The notes: generated by a model not told the origin, from the letters alone. Positions 8,317-17,666 are shown, counted from the first letter of the stretch. The stretch: 64,000 bases of DNA from Sphingomonas sanguinis (GCF_019297835.1 NZ_CP079203.1:2532501-2596500), one strand, 5' to 3'. Numbers and translations: made by a program.

Positions 8317-9477
8317 ATGCTCGCCCTGTCGCTGGTGCTTGTCGCCGCCGCCCAAACACCGTCCGGCCCGGTTCAGTCACCACCGGAGATGTTCAGCCGC
8401 GTCGCGGCCTGCCGCGATGCCGGTTCGCCGATCGCCGAGCCCTGCGCGCTCCCCTTGTCCGTGTCCTCGGCGGACGCGGTGGCGCGGCTGGGCAGCGAGT
8501 CGCGGCGCTGGTGGGTGGAGGGCGATCGCCTGACCATGATCGCCCGCCCCGATGTCGAGCGCTGGGCGATGCTGTGCTGCTCGGTCCAGACCGCGCTTGA
8601 GCCGATCCCTGGCACCGATCTCGCGGGCGTGACGGTGCGGGTACCGCGCATCGACGAGGCGATCCTGAGCATCGCGACCTTCCCCGCGAAAGACGAGCAT
8701 CGCGACGTCCGGCGCGGAGTGCTCGCTCCGCCCGCTCCCGAGCGGATCGCCCCGCCGCCCGCGCGTCTGATCCGCCGCATGATCGCCTCGCGCTGGCTGG
8801 GCGAGACGCGGGGCATCACCATCTATCTGCCGCCGGTGATCGATCGGGCACGCCGATTGCCGGTCTTCTATCTGGCTGACAATCTGGCCGAGAAATTCGC
8901 CACCCAGTTCGAGGCGGACGTGCGTGCCCATCGCAGTCCGCCCGCCATCCTGGTCGGTATCGACGCGGCCGCGCCCCGCCAGGCAGGTTGCACGGGCATG
9001 GCCTGCGACCGGCGCGGACCGGAGTATAAGATCGACTTCAACACGGACGGCGATACGCCGACCTCCGCTTTCGGCAGGCATTTGCGCTTCGTGACGCTGG
9101 AAGTGATCCCGCTGATCGAGAAGGATTATCCCGCCTCGCGCCGCGCCACCGACCGGATCATCGGGGGATCGTCCAACGGCGCGCACTGGGCACTGGCCAC
9201 GGCCGGGCTGCATCCGGAATTGTTCGGCAAGGTCCTGGCGCTGTCATCCAGCGGACAGGCGGCCAAGGCGCTGGGCGCCAAGCTGGGGCGGGTCCGCATG
9301 TTCGGAACGGCCGGTCTGTTCGAGCCGGGTTACCTCGTCAACACGCGCGATACGGTGGAAGCGGCGCGATCCGCCGGAGCGACGGTGCGCTTCGATACGC
9401 TGGTCGCCGGTCATGACCAGCTGGCCTGGGACGTGGCGTTCGCGCGCGGCGCGCCGTGGCTGCTGGATCGTCCCTGA
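8317..9477 (+). CDS. Secreted alpha/beta-hydrolase (enterochelin esterase-like)
   Basis: The protein has 386 residues. A short hydrophobic leader (MLALSLVLVAAAQ) suggests export. An N-terminal beta-rich part is followed from about residue 150 by a putative esterase domain. The nucleophile elbow is GSSNG at 284-288 (Ser286), and a likely catalytic His lies in VAGHDQ near 370. The layout matches the Fes/esterase D-like group, which hydrolyses carboxyl esters. No siderophore genes are nearby, so a role in iron release is not supported. The start is the ATG at 8317, just after a promoter-like pair. Confidence 0.75.
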   Translation: MLALSLVLVAAAQTPSGPVQSPPEMFSRVAACRDAGSPIAEPCALPLSVSSADAVARLGSESRRWWVEGDRLTMIARPDVERWAMLCCSVQTALEPIPGTDLAGVTVRVPRIDEAILSIATFPAKDEHRDVRRGVLAPPAPERIAPPPARLIRRMIASRWLGETRGITIYLPPVIDRARRLPVFYLADNLAEKFATQFEADVRAHRSPPAILVGIDAAAPRQAGCTGMACDRRGPEYKIDFNTDGDTPTSAFGRHLRFVTLEVIPLIEKDYPASRRATDRIIGGSSNGAHWALATAGLHPELFGKVLALSSSGQAAKALGAKLGRVRMFGTAGLFEPGYLVNTRDTVEAARSAGATVRFDTLVAGHDQLAWDVAFARGAPWLLDRP

Positions 9478-9705
9478 TCCCCCTCTATCCGGCATCGGGA
9501 TGGCTTTGGCCGCGCCTGTCGGAAGCGGGGCGTCGCAACGCGCTGATCCTTCTCCTCCTGTCGCTTCTCCCCGCGGCGCCCGCCAAGATATTGCTGGATG
9601 GGGATGCTGCCGGCGTCGACCTGCCGGATGATATGGCCCATCTGGCCAGTTCCTATGGATCGCCCCCATAGCCAAGGCCGCTCCACCGGGCGTACATCCC
9701 GGTCC

Positions 9706-10380
9706 ATGACCACCTCCCGCTGGCAGCGCCTGCAAACCCGTATCGGCGACCGGATCGCGCCGCCGCGCTTCTTGTTGTTCGCGCTGATCCTGATCGGGGC
9801 GGCGGTGGGTCTGGTGCCGGTTCTGGGGATGACGCGGGGTATCCTCGCCGGGTTCGACGCCGCCGCGCTTCTGTTCATCGGGTCGCTTCTGCCCCTGCTG
9901 CGGCAGGGTCAGGCTGCGAAGATGCGGGCTCGCGCCGCGCGCAACGATGCCAATCGCGCCGTCCTTCTCGTCTTTTGCGGGATCGTGCTGTTCGTCGTGC
10001 TGGTCGCGGTGGGCGGCGAGTTGCGCGGACGGAGCAGCGTCGTCACCATCGCGCTGGTCGTCGGCACGCTGATCCTCGCCTGGTTGTTCTCCAACATCGT
10101 CTATGCGCTGCATTATGCGCATCTGTTCTACAGCGCGGGCGACAAGGATAAGGCAGGGGGCGATGCGGGCGGCCTGCAATTCCCCGACACCGCCGAGCCG
10201 GATTATTGGGATTTCCTGTATTTCTCGGTGACGCTGGGCATGACCTTCCAGACGTCGGACGTGTCGATCGCCTCGCGCCGGATGCGCCGCGTCGTCACGG
10301 GCCAGTGCCTCGCGGCGTTCATCTTCAACCTCGGCGTCATCGCCTTCACCGTCAACGTCCTGGGCGGCGGATCGGGTTGA
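9706..10380 (+). CDS. DUF1345 family membrane protein
   Basis: The protein has 224 residues and five or so hydrophobic segments. It has the family hallmarks YALHYAHLFYS, DYWDFLYFSVTLGMTFQTSD and a C-terminal helix (FNLGVIAFTVNVL). DUF1345 proteins are small polytopic inner-membrane proteins of unknown function. I chose the ATG at 9706 (MTTSRWQRL) because it starts the conserved basic N-terminus; in-frame starts at 9598 and 9655 only add unconserved residues. The 228-bp gap before it holds no gene I can support. Confidence 0.8.
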   Translation: MTTSRWQRLQTRIGDRIAPPRFLLFALILIGAAVGLVPVLGMTRGILAGFDAAALLFIGSLLPLLRQGQAAKMRARAARNDANRAVLLVFCGIVLFVVLVAVGGELRGRSSVVTIALVVGTLILAWLFSNIVYALHYAHLFYSAGDKDKAGGDAGGLQFPDTAEPDYWDFLYFSVTLGMTFQTSDVSIASRRMRRVVTGQCLAAFIFNLGVIAFTVNVLGGGSG

Positions 10381-10461
10381 GGCTGCCCAAAAGGGTCTGG
10401 ACGACTGGCCTATCGGGTGCCTAACCTGCCCGCATCTCCTCGTCGCCGCAAAAGGCCCTTC

Positions 10462-12387
10462 ATGATCCGCCATTCGCTTCGTTCCGTGTTCGTCGCCTCG
10501 CTGCTCGCCTCCTCCGCTGCCGCCGTCGCACAGGTCCCGCCGGGCAACTCCGCGCCTGCCGCCGCCGCCCCCTTCGTCAACACCATCCCCGATGCGGTCG
10601 ACACCCCCTATCCGGGCACGATCAAGCTGGTCGTCGACGCCACCGATACCGAGCGTGGCATCTTCCGCATGAAGGAGACGATCCCCGTCGCCAAGGCGGG
10701 GCCGATGGCTCTGCTGTTCCCGAAGTGGCTGCCCGGCGCGCATAATCCGCGTGGCGAGATCGAGAAGCTGGCAGGCTTGGTTATCAAGGCGAACGGCCGC
10801 ATCCTGCCCTGGACGCGCGACCCGGTCGACGTCTTCGCCTTCCATATCGACGTGCCCTCGGGCGCGAAACAGCTCGACCTGGAGTTCCAGTTCCTGTCGG
10901 CGACCAAGCCCGATCAGGGCCGCATCGCCGTCACCCCGACGATGATCTCGCTGCAGCCCAATTCGGTCAGCCTCTATCCGGCCGGTTACTATACCCGCCA
11001 GATCCCGATCCAGATGACCGCGATCTTCCCCACCGGCTGGACGGCGGCGGGCGCGGTTCCGGCCAAGGCGTCGGGGTCCACCTACACCTATGACACGACC
11101 AACTATGAAATCCTGGTCGATTCCCCGGTGCTGGCGGGCAAGTATGGCAAGGTCTTCCCGCTGAGCCCGCGCGTCAACCTGAACGTCTTTGCCGACAATG
11201 CCGCCGAGCTGAACGCCAAGCCCGAACAGATCGCCGCGCACCAGCGGCTGGTCGACCAGGCGGTCAAGGCCTTCGGCGCGCAGCATTACGACCATTACGA
11301 GTTCCTGCTGTCGATCAGCGACCAGCTGGGCGGTATCGGCCTGGAGCATCACCGCTCGTCCGAAAACGGCGTGACGCCGGGCTATTTCACCGACTGGGAT
11401 TCGGGGCCGGGCCGTCGCAACCTGTTGCCGCACGAATTCACGCATAGCTGGGACGGCAAGTTCCGGCGCGGCGCGGACCTGTGGACGCCGGATTTCCGGA
11501 CGCCGATGCGCAACTCGCTGCTCTGGGTCTATGAAGGGCAGACGCAGTTCTGGGGCTATGTGCTCCAGGCGCGGGCAGGGCTGGTGTCCAAGCAGGATAC
11601 GCTGGACCAATATGCCTCGATCCTCGCCGTCTACGACACCGCGCCCGCGCGGCAGTGGCGCGATCTGCTCGACACCACCAACGACCCCATCATCTCGTCG
11701 CGCAAGCCCAAGGGCTGGACCAGCTGGCAGCGGTCGGAGGATTATTACAACGAAGGCCTGATGGTCTGGATGGAGGTCGATGCGATGCTCCGCCAGAAGT
11801 CGAACGGCACCAAGTCGATCGACGACTTCGCCAAGGCGTTCTTCGGCATCCGCAACGGCGACTGGGGCGAAGTGACCTATACGTTCGAGGATGTCGCCGC
11901 CACGCTGAACGGGATCGTCCCCTATGACTGGGCGGGTTTCCTGCGCCAGCGCATCACCGAGACGGGCAAGCCCGCGCCGATCAACGGCTTTGCGATGAAC
12001 GGGTACAAGCTGGTCTATACCGACACGCCGACCGCAACCTTCAAGCAGGGCGAAAAGGGCAGCACCAACGTCACCTATTCGATCGGCCTGTCGGTGGCGA
12101 ACAGCGGCGAAGTGACCAGTTCAATTTGGGACAGTCCCGCGTTCAAGGCGGGCATTGATGTCGGCACCCAGATTCAGGCGGTTAACGGCGAAAGCTATAG
12201 CGGCGATCGGCTGAAGGCGGCGATCCTGGCCGCCAAGGACCCGAAGAAGCCCGTCAAGTTAGTGATAAAGAACCAGGATGTGTTCCGCGAAGTGACGATC
12301 GATTATACCGGCGGCCCGCGCTATCCGCGTCTGCAGAAGGTCGGGACCGGCGAAACCGGGCTGGATCGTCTGCTCACGGCGCGCTGA
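10462..12387 (+). CDS. M61 family metallopeptidase with C-terminal PDZ domain
   Basis: The protein has 641 residues. A signal peptide (MIRHSLRSVFVASLLASSAAAVAQ) precedes the M61 N-terminal beta domain. The zinc site HEFTH is at residues 324-328, with the third ligand probably Glu358 in YEGQTQFWG. A PDZ domain at about 545-615 follows (SPAFKAGIDVGTQIQAVNGE). M61 enzymes are glycyl aminopeptidase-like zinc peptidases, and this one should act in the periplasm or outside. I chose the ATG at 10462 rather than 10417, because it begins a standard signal peptide. Confidence 0.9.
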   Translation: MIRHSLRSVFVASLLASSAAAVAQVPPGNSAPAAAAPFVNTIPDAVDTPYPGTIKLVVDATDTERGIFRMKETIPVAKAGPMALLFPKWLPGAHNPRGEIEKLAGLVIKANGRILPWTRDPVDVFAFHIDVPSGAKQLDLEFQFLSATKPDQGRIAVTPTMISLQPNSVSLYPAGYYTRQIPIQMTAIFPTGWTAAGAVPAKASGSTYTYDTTNYEILVDSPVLAGKYGKVFPLSPRVNLNVFADNAAELNAKPEQIAAHQRLVDQAVKAFGAQHYDHYEFLLSISDQLGGIGLEHHRSSENGVTPGYFTDWDSGPGRRNLLPHEFTHSWDGKFRRGADLWTPDFRTPMRNSLLWVYEGQTQFWGYVLQARAGLVSKQDTLDQYASILAVYDTAPARQWRDLLDTTNDPIISSRKPKGWTSWQRSEDYYNEGLMVWMEVDAMLRQKSNGTKSIDDFAKAFFGIRNGDWGEVTYTFEDVAATLNGIVPYDWAGFLRQRITETGKPAPINGFAMNGYKLVYTDTPTATFKQGEKGSTNVTYSIGLSVANSGEVTSSIWDSPAFKAGIDVGTQIQAVNGESYSGDRLKAAILAAKDPKKPVKLVIKNQDVFREVTIDYTGGPRYPRLQKVGTGETGLDRLLTAR

Positions 12388-12497
12388 GCGCGGACTGACC
12401 GACATCTATCGACAGGCCATGGCGGGTTGCGCTATCGCGCCCGCCATTGTTTTTACACCGGAACTCATCCGGTCCATTGGCAAGAAAGACCGATCCG

Positions 12498-13076
12498 ATG
12501 CGCATCGACCTCATTCCCGTCGGCAAGAGCCCGCCCGATGACCTCAATGTCGTGATCGAGGTGCCGACCGGCGGCGAGCCTGTGAAGTACGAGTTCGACA
12601 AGGCGTCCGGCGCGCTGTTCGTCGACCGCATCCTGCACACGCCGATGCGCTATCCGGCCAATTACGGCTTCGTGCCGCACACCCTGTCGCCCGATGGCGA
12701 TCCGCTCGACGCGCTGGTCGTGTCGCGCTCGCCCTTCATTCCGGGCTGCGTCGTCCGCGCGCGTCCGATCGCCGTCCTGAACCTGGAAGACGAAGCCGGC
12801 GGCGACGAGAAGCTGGTCTGCGTGCCGGTCGACTCGACCTTCCCTTACTATTCCAACGTCGGCGGCCGCGACGACCTGCCCGAGATCGTGTTCCAGCAGA
12901 TCGAGCACTTCTTCACCCACTATAAGGATCTGGAGAAGAAGAAGTGGGTGCGTATCGGCACCTGGGGCGACCGCGACGAAGCCCGCCGCATCGTCACCGA
13001 GGCGATCGAGCGCTACGAGGACGCCAAGTCCAAGGGCGAAGAGCCGCACGACCACGACGTGCCCGGCCGCGCCTGA
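12498..13076 (+). CDS. ppa: Inorganic pyrophosphatase
   Basis: The protein has 192 residues and is a family I soluble pyrophosphatase. The signature DGDPLD at residues 66-71 and the upstream RYPANYGFVPHTL supply metal and phosphate ligands. It hydrolyses pyrophosphate to two phosphates, pulling biosynthetic reactions forward. The start is the ATG at 12498; the frame remains open to 12447 but those residues are not family sequence. A strong terminator follows at 13100. Confidence 0.96.
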   Translation: MRIDLIPVGKSPPDDLNVVIEVPTGGEPVKYEFDKASGALFVDRILHTPMRYPANYGFVPHTLSPDGDPLDALVVSRSPFIPGCVVRARPIAVLNLEDEAGGDEKLVCVPVDSTFPYYSNVGGRDDLPEIVFQQIEHFFTHYKDLEKKKWVRIGTWGDRDEARRIVTEAIERYEDAKSKGEEPHDHDVPGRA

Positions 13077-13099
13077 ACCTTTCCGGTTCCGGTTTGAGG

Positions 13100-13138
13100 A
13101 ACGCCTCGGTGCCCAGCGCGCCGGGGCGTTTTTGTTTC
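13100..13138 (+). terminator. Rho-independent terminator of ppa
   Basis: The stem pairs AACGCCTCGG with CCGGGGCGTT (13100-13109 with 13121-13130, one T-G wobble). A T-rich run TTTTTGTTTC follows. It lies 23 nt after the ppa stop. Confidence 0.85.
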
Positions 13139-13153
13139 TACATTTCTTCTACT

Positions 13154-13187
13154 CCCCTCCCGCAGGCGGGAGGGGCTGGGGGAGGGT
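13154..13187. repeat. Palindromic element C1 (single arm)
   Basis: A perfect inverted repeat CCCCTCCCGC/GCGGGAGGGG (13154-13175) is followed by CTGGGGGAGGG. It is the same arm seen in two-armed copies at 49924 and 61560. Only one arm is present. Confidence 0.75.
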
Positions 13188-13215
13188 AATCCCGGAACCT
13201 GAGGAGAGGGCTTCC

Positions 13216-13248
13216 CTTGGCCTTCGACTACGCTCAGACCGAACGGAG
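13216..13248. repeat. Half copy of palindromic element B
   Basis: This is a diverged single arm (CCTTCGACTACGCTCAG, then CCGAACGGAG) of the element B family found intact at 20738, 33961 and 55944. The partner arm is missing, so it is a degenerate or solo unit. Confidence 0.7.
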
Positions 13249-13275
13249 CGGGGATATGCGGCGGCTAAGAAAATT

Positions 13276-13414
13276 GGTTCGCGCAGAGGTGGGGAGAAGG
13301 CGGGGGTGGCTCGCCTGCCGCTGACAGCATCCCTCCACCATTAGCCAAAGATAAAGGTGTGAGGCACGCCTCCCGGCCCAATATCTCTGCGCCCTCCGCG
13401 CCTCTGCGCGAACC
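13276..13414. repeat. Palindromic element D1
   Basis: Perfect 14-bp terminal inverted repeats, GGTTCGCGCAGAGG (13276-13289) and CCTCTGCGCGAACC (13401-13414), bound a 139-bp unit. The same termini occur at 29336-29472. Together with C1 and the half-B unit it fills the ppa/GNAT convergent gap, which contains no gene. Confidence 0.75.
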
Positions 13415-13419
13415 CCATC

Positions 13420-13899
13420 CTACCGCCCCGCGAGCGCTTCCAAAGCCTCACCCGACACCCGCTGCACCGTCCACTCGTCCATCGCCTCAGCCCCCATCGC
13501 GCGATAGAATTCCACCGCAGGCGTGTTCCAGTCGAGCACCGACCATTCGAACCGCGCCCAGCCCCGATCCCGGGCGATCCCCGCCAGATGGATCAGCAGC
13601 GCCTTGCCGACGCCAGCCCCACGCGCGGCGGGCGTGACGTACAGGTCTTCCAGATACAGCCCCCGCCGCCCGGTCCAGGTCGAGAAATTGGCGAAGAACA
13701 GCGCAAAGCCGACCGCCTGCCCGTCCCGTTCGGCGATGACGGCCTCGGCCGCCGGGCGCGGGCCGAACAGCGCCTCGGCCAGCATCGGCTCGGTGGCGAC
13801 GACCGCATCCGGTTCGCGCTCGAACGCCGCCAGTTCCCGGACGAAGCCCAATATGGTGGCGGTGTCGGCCGCTTCGGCCGGACGAAGGATGATGCTCAT
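13420..13899 (-). CDS. GNAT family N-acetyltransferase
   Basis: The protein has 159 residues. The acetyl-CoA binding motif A is VTPAARGAGVGKALL, and a C-terminal motif B region with WSVLDWNTPAVEFYRAMGA follows. The WxVLxWNxxAxxFYxxxGA pattern is typical of the diamine/spermidine acetyltransferase-like subgroup, but the substrate is not proven. The ATG at 13899 overlaps the stop of the upstream EamA permease gene by 4 nt, so the two form an operon. A permease-plus-acetyltransferase pair could detoxify and export an amine or amino acid (inference). Confidence 0.85.
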   Translation of the reverse strand: MSIILRPAEAADTATILGFVRELAAFEREPDAVVATEPMLAEALFGPRPAAEAVIAERDGQAVGFALFFANFSTWTGRRGLYLEDLYVTPAARGAGVGKALLIHLAGIARDRGWARFEWSVLDWNTPAVEFYRAMGAEAMDEWTVQRVSGEALEALAGR

Positions 13900-14792
13900 A
13901 AACCTGCCTCGCTCTGTGGTCCGGGCGCGACCGGCCGCCGCACGGCCACGACGCAGCCCGTAATAATCAGCACCGCCCCCGCCAGCGTGAATAGCGAGAC
14001 ATGCTCGCCGAACACCGCATAGCCCAGCCCCGCCGCCCAGACGAAGGCGGTATATTCCACCGGCGCCAGAACCTGCGCCTCGGCCCGCGCGTAGGCCCAG
14101 GCAAGCAGCAGCGCCGACAGGCTGCCCAGCAGGGCGGCGATCACGATGCTGGGCCATTGATGGGCAGCGGGCCAGCCGGAGGCGAAAGGCGCGGCGGGCG
14201 TCATCAGCACCGCGATGACCAGCATGGTGAACAGCGCGACCTCGGCGGGACCGGCCACCTGCGCCTGCCGCCGCAACAACACCAGGCTGACCGCATAGAG
14301 GATCGAGGCGACGAGGATCGCCAGCGACCCCAGCACGACCTGGGTGGATGCCTGCGCCTGAACCTCGCCGCCCGCGATCACCAGCACGCCCGCACCCGCG
14401 ATCAGCGACCCCAGGATCGCGGCACGCCGGATCGTCTCGCCCAGCGCGAAAGCCGCGAGGAAGAGCGCGATCAGCGGGGCGAGGAAGGTCAGCGCGATGC
14501 TCTGCGCCATCGGCACCCGCGCCAGCCCCCAGAAGAACAGCAGCACCGACGCGCCCCCGGTCGCCCCGCGCGCGATATGCAGCGTTAGCGCCTCCCGCCC
14601 CGGCCAGCGTCCGCCCTGAATCAGGAACAGCGCCCCGGTGATTGCCACCCCGACCCAGGACCGCCACAGCACCGCGCTATAGGCTCCGCTGTCGATCGAC
14701 AGCCGCTTCATCAGCGTGTCCATGACCGAATAGATTGCGATACCCAGCGCAGCCGCGCCAAAGGCGATGACGGGAGAGGTGCGCGTGCTCAT
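13896..14792 (-). CDS. EamA/DMT family permease
   Basis: The protein has 298 residues and about ten hydrophobic helices in two five-helix repeats, the layout of drug/metabolite transporters. The conserved ends of the EamA halves are visible (ALGETIRRAAILGSLIAGAGVLVI and VFGEHVSLFTLAGAVLIITGCVV). It probably exports a small metabolite or amino acid across the inner membrane. It overlaps the GNAT gene by 4 nt. Element A2 lies between its start and the divergent outer-membrane protein gene. Confidence 0.88.
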   Translation of the reverse strand: MSTRTSPVIAFGAAALGIAIYSVMDTLMKRLSIDSGAYSAVLWRSWVGVAITGALFLIQGGRWPGREALTLHIARGATGGASVLLFFWGLARVPMAQSIALTFLAPLIALFLAAFALGETIRRAAILGSLIAGAGVLVIAGGEVQAQASTQVVLGSLAILVASILYAVSLVLLRRQAQVAGPAEVALFTMLVIAVLMTPAAPFASGWPAAHQWPSIVIAALLGSLSALLLAWAYARAEAQVLAPVEYTAFVWAAGLGYAVFGEHVSLFTLAGAVLIITGCVVAVRRPVAPGPQSEAGL

Positions 14793-14835
14793 GCCGTGGC
14801 GATACCGGGGCAGCGGGGGAAAGGCGAGGCTGCTA

Positions 14836-14955
14836 TTCCTCCCCTGTAAGGGGAGGTGGCAGCCCGAAGGGCTGACGGAGGGGTGTCACCCTATCGAGAG
14901 CGGGACACCCCTCCACCATGCTTCGCATGGTCCCCCTCCCCTTGCAGGGGAGGAA
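14836..14955. repeat. Palindromic element A2
   Basis: This 120-bp two-armed copy runs from TTCCTCCCC to GGGGAGGAA. The left arm has the GCAGCCC/GGGCTGA inner hairpin and GGAGGGGTGTC. The right arm has GACACCCCTCC and the ACCATGC/GCATGGT inner hairpin. It is the only A copy between divergently transcribed genes, so promoters of both neighbours must flank or lie in it. Confidence 0.88.
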
Positions 14956-15026
14956 TGAAAGAGACGGGATTAAACCCCACCCCGCATCCGTTGCCCTTGG
15001 GAACCGAACATCAAGGGACAAAGGGA

Positions 15027-15797
15027 ATGAAGACGCTGATCGCCGCAACGGGTCTGACGATGCTGCTGGCCGCCCCTGCGGGCGCGCAGGTGACGGCCTC
15101 GGTCGGGGCGGACTATGCGTCGGGCAAATACGGCACCAGCCAGGAGGTGCGCAGCGCCAGTTCTACCTTCTCGCTGCGGGCGAAGCGCAAGCGAGTGACG
15201 GTCTTCGCCGCGCTGCCGGTGGTACAGGTCGATGCGCCGGGCAATGTCATCGCGCCGGGCGGGCCGCTGGGCCTGCCGATCTTCACCGATCCCACCCGCC
15301 CCGCAACGCGCGAGCGGCGCTCCGGGCTGGGCGATGCCGTGGTCGGCGCCTCGGTACAGGTCATCCCGCCGCGCCGCCATCATCTGGCCCTGGCGCTGAC
15401 CGGCAGCGCCAAGCTGCCCACTGCCTCGGCTGAGCGCGGGCTGGGGACCGGCAAGGCGGATTATTCGGTGGTGGCGGAAGCCGCGGTGCCGGGCAAGGTC
15501 ACGCCCTTCGCGGCGGTCGGCCACAGCTTCGTCGGCCAGCCCGATGGCTATCGTTTGCGCGACGTGACCAGCGCGCGCGGCGGCGTCGCGCTCGGGATCG
15601 GCAAGGCGAGCGAGGTTAGCGTCTCGTATAACTACGCCTCGCGGGTCAGCGACCAGGTCGCCGACCGGCAGGAGATCGGCGCAGGGCTGGACACCGCTTT
15701 GTCGCAGCGCCTGTCGCTGGGCGTGCAGGGCAGCGCCGGAGTGAGCAAGGGCGCGCCGGATGTCGGCGCGGGCGTGCGGCTGGGGTTGCGACTCTGA
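15027..15797 (+). CDS. Predicted outer-membrane beta-barrel protein
   Basis: The protein has 256 residues. A clear signal peptide (MKTLIAATGLTMLLAAPAGAQ) is followed by alternating hydrophobic/polar strands and a C-terminus VGAGVRLGLRL typical of outer-membrane barrels. It resembles the loosely defined transporter-like outer-membrane proteins of sphingomonads. The cargo is unknown. The ATG at 15027 has an AAAGGGA Shine-Dalgarno directly upstream. It converges with the small lipoprotein gene, 14 bp away. Confidence 0.65.
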   Translation: MKTLIAATGLTMLLAAPAGAQVTASVGADYASGKYGTSQEVRSASSTFSLRAKRKRVTVFAALPVVQVDAPGNVIAPGGPLGLPIFTDPTRPATRERRSGLGDAVVGASVQVIPPRRHHLALALTGSAKLPTASAERGLGTGKADYSVVAEAAVPGKVTPFAAVGHSFVGQPDGYRLRDVTSARGGVALGIGKASEVSVSYNYASRVSDQVADRQEIGAGLDTALSQRLSLGVQGSAGVSKGAPDVGAGVRLGLRL

Positions 15798-15811
15798 TCG
15801 AGCTTTGGGAA

Positions 15812-16117
15812 TCAGGTGCCGGGACGAGCCGGATCGGGGTCCGGCCCGTAATATTGGTAGCGATAGGCCTTGAGCGCCTTGGCCACGCAATCGACGCTCG
15901 GCGCGGCGCGGACATCGCTTTCCAGCGCCGCGTCGGCATAGCGGAACCGGACATAGGGCAAGCCGCTGCGCGCTTTTCCAAACTCGGTCGGCGTCACCCC
16001 GCACCGCGCGGCAAGGCGATGAAAGGCCCTTTTGCTCAACAGCGGCTTGCCAGGCGCCACCGTCGCGCAGCCCGCCAGCGATACCGCGCCCATCACGATC
16101 CACACAATCCGCCGCAT
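15812..16117 (-). CDS. Small lipoprotein, unknown function
   Basis: The protein has 101 residues. It opens with a lipoprotein signal peptide whose lipobox LAGC ends at Cys17. Two further cysteines (CGV, DCV) may pair in the periplasm. I recognise no domain. It lies 4 bp after the NUDIX stop on the same strand and is probably the last gene of the ispG-NUDIX-lipoprotein unit. Confidence 0.7.
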   Translation of the reverse strand: MRRIVWIVMGAVSLAGCATVAPGKPLLSKRAFHRLAARCGVTPTEFGKARSGLPYVRFRYADAALESDVRAAPSVDCVAKALKAYRYQYYGPDPDPARPGT

Positions 16118-16121
16118 ATCG

Positions 16122-16532
16122 TCACCCCCTCGCCCGATCGGCCCGCCACCATGGCAGGATATGATCGCGAAGCAACGGCGCCAGCGTCATCGTCTCGGCC
16201 GTCGCGGCATCGACCCAGATCGCCTCCGCGATTTCGGCGGCGGCGACCGGGTGATGATCGCTATGCAGGTGGAAGACGGTCGCATCGACACTGTATCCCG
16301 GCTCGTTGGCCGCCGCCGCCGAGAACCGGTCGATCAGCCGCAGGTCGTCCACGTCGACACGCAGGCCGATTTCCTCGTCCAGTTCGCGGATCAACGCGGC
16401 GACGGGGTCCTCGCCGGGTTCGATCTTGCCACCCGCCTGCATGAAGCAGGATGTGCCCGCCTTACGCACCAGCAGCAATCGCCCCGCCCCGTCCTCGATC
16501 AGGGCGGCGGCGATACGTATGACGGCGGGCAT
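16122..16532 (-). CDS. NUDIX hydrolase
   Basis: The protein has 136 residues and a complete NUDIX box, GGKIEPGEDPVAALIREL followed by DEEIGL, matching Gx5Ex7REUxEExGU. These enzymes hydrolyse a nucleoside diphosphate linked to another moiety, often for nucleotide-pool cleaning. The substrate is not assignable. The start ATG shares one base with the ispG stop (TAATG), so translation is probably coupled. A longer open frame upstream is ispG sequence in another frame. Confidence 0.88.
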   Translation of the reverse strand: MPAVIRIAAALIEDGAGRLLLVRKAGTSCFMQAGGKIEPGEDPVAALIRELDEEIGLRVDVDDLRLIDRFSAAAANEPGYSVDATVFHLHSDHHPVAAAEIAEAIWVDAATAETMTLAPLLRDHILPWWRADRARG

Positions 16533-17659
16533 TACTCCGCCGCGATCGCGGCCTTCGCCACGTCGGCGGCATCCAGCTCGGCGGCCTTGGCCTCGACCAG
16601 CTTGACGATATGCTCGACCATATCGGCATCCTCGACCGTGTGGTCGGTCAGACCCGACAGATAGACCATGTGCTTGCCGTTGCCGCCGCCGGTCACGCCG
16701 ATATCGGTCTCGCGCGCTTCGCCGGGACCGTTGACGACGCAGCCCAGCACCGACAGCGACATGGGCGTGCGAATATGCTGGAGCCGTTCCTCCAGCACCT
16801 GCACGGTGCGGATCACGTCGAAGCCCTGCCGCGCGCAGGACGGGCAGGATACGACGCGCACGCCGCGATTGCGGATGCCCAGCGCCTTCAGGATCTCGAA
16901 GCCGACGCGCACCTCTTCCTCGGGCTCGGCCGAAAGCGAGACGCGGATCGTGTCGCCGATCCCGAACCACAACAGCGAGCCGATGCCGATCGAGGACTTG
17001 ACCGTCCCGCCGATCAGCCCGCCCGCCTCGGTAATGCCCAGATGCAGCGGACAGTCGGTCGCCTCGGCCAGCCCCTGATAGGCGGCGACCGCCAGGAAGA
17101 CGTCGGACGCCTTCACCGCGACCTTATATTCGTGGAAGTCGTGGTCCTGCAGCAGCTTGATATGATCGAGCGCCGATTCGACCAGCGCCTCGGGGCACGG
17201 CTCGCCATATTTTTCCAGCAGGTCCTTCTCGAGGCTACCGGCATTCACGCCGATGCGGATGGCGCAGCCATTGGCCTTGGCAGCGCGGACGACTTCGGCA
17301 ACGCGCTCGGACGAGCCGATATTGCCCGGATTGATGCGCAGGCACGCCGCGCCCGCGTCGGCGGCTTCCAGCGCGCGCTTATAGTGGAAATGGATGTCCG
17401 CGACGATCGGCACCCGCGCCGCCTTGGTGATCTTGGCGAGGGCTGCGGTCGAATCGGTGTCGGGGCAGGAGACGCGGATGATGTCCGCGCCCGCCTCTTC
17501 GCAGCGCCGGATCTGGTTGATCGTGGCGACCGGATCGCTGGTCGGCGTGTTGGTCATGGTCTGCACGGTGACGGGGGCGTCGCCGCCCACGGGCACGTTG
17601 CCCACCATGATCTGACGGCTTTGGCGGCGGGCGATATCACGCCAGGGACGAATGGACAT
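16532..17659 (-). CDS. ispG: 4-hydroxy-3-methylbut-2-en-1-yl diphosphate synthase IspG
   Basis: The protein has 375 residues. It carries the [4Fe-4S] ligands Cys272 and Cys275 (SCPSC) and Cys307 with Glu314 in GCVVNGPGE. It converts methylerythritol cyclodiphosphate to HMBPP, the penultimate step of the MEP isoprenoid pathway. The N-terminus [25 protein letters not shown] is the alphaproteobacterial form and supports the ATG at 17659. A good promoter ends only 7 nt upstream. The gene is followed by an overlapping NUDIX gene. Confidence 0.97.
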   Translation of the reverse strand: MSIRPWRDIARRQSRQIMVGNVPVGGDAPVTVQTMTNTPTSDPVATINQIRRCEEAGADIIRVSCPDTDSTAALAKITKAARVPIVADIHFHYKRALEAADAGAACLRINPGNIGSSERVAEVVRAAKANGCAIRIGVNAGSLEKDLLEKYGEPCPEALVESALDHIKLLQDHDFHEYKVAVKASDVFLAVAAYQGLAEATDCPLHLGITEAGGLIGGTVKSSIGIGSLLWFGIGDTIRVSLSAEPEEEVRVGFEILKALGIRNRGVRVVSCPSCARQGFDVIRTVQVLEERLQHIRTPMSLSVLGCVVNGPGEARETDIGVTGGGNGKHMVYLSGLTDHTVEDADMVEHIVKLVEAKAAELDAADVAKAAIAAE

Positions 17660-17666
17660 GGACCCC

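Noticed and set aside
9456..9671. Possible small membrane protein (71 codons)
   Set aside because: It overlaps the 3' end of the esterase gene, has no ribosome-binding site and resembles no family. The hydrophobic run may be chance.
9244..11610. 788-codon open frame on the minus strand
   Set aside because: It lies opposite the esterase, DUF1345 and M61 genes, which all have recognisable motifs. Its translation is low-complexity and unlike any protein.
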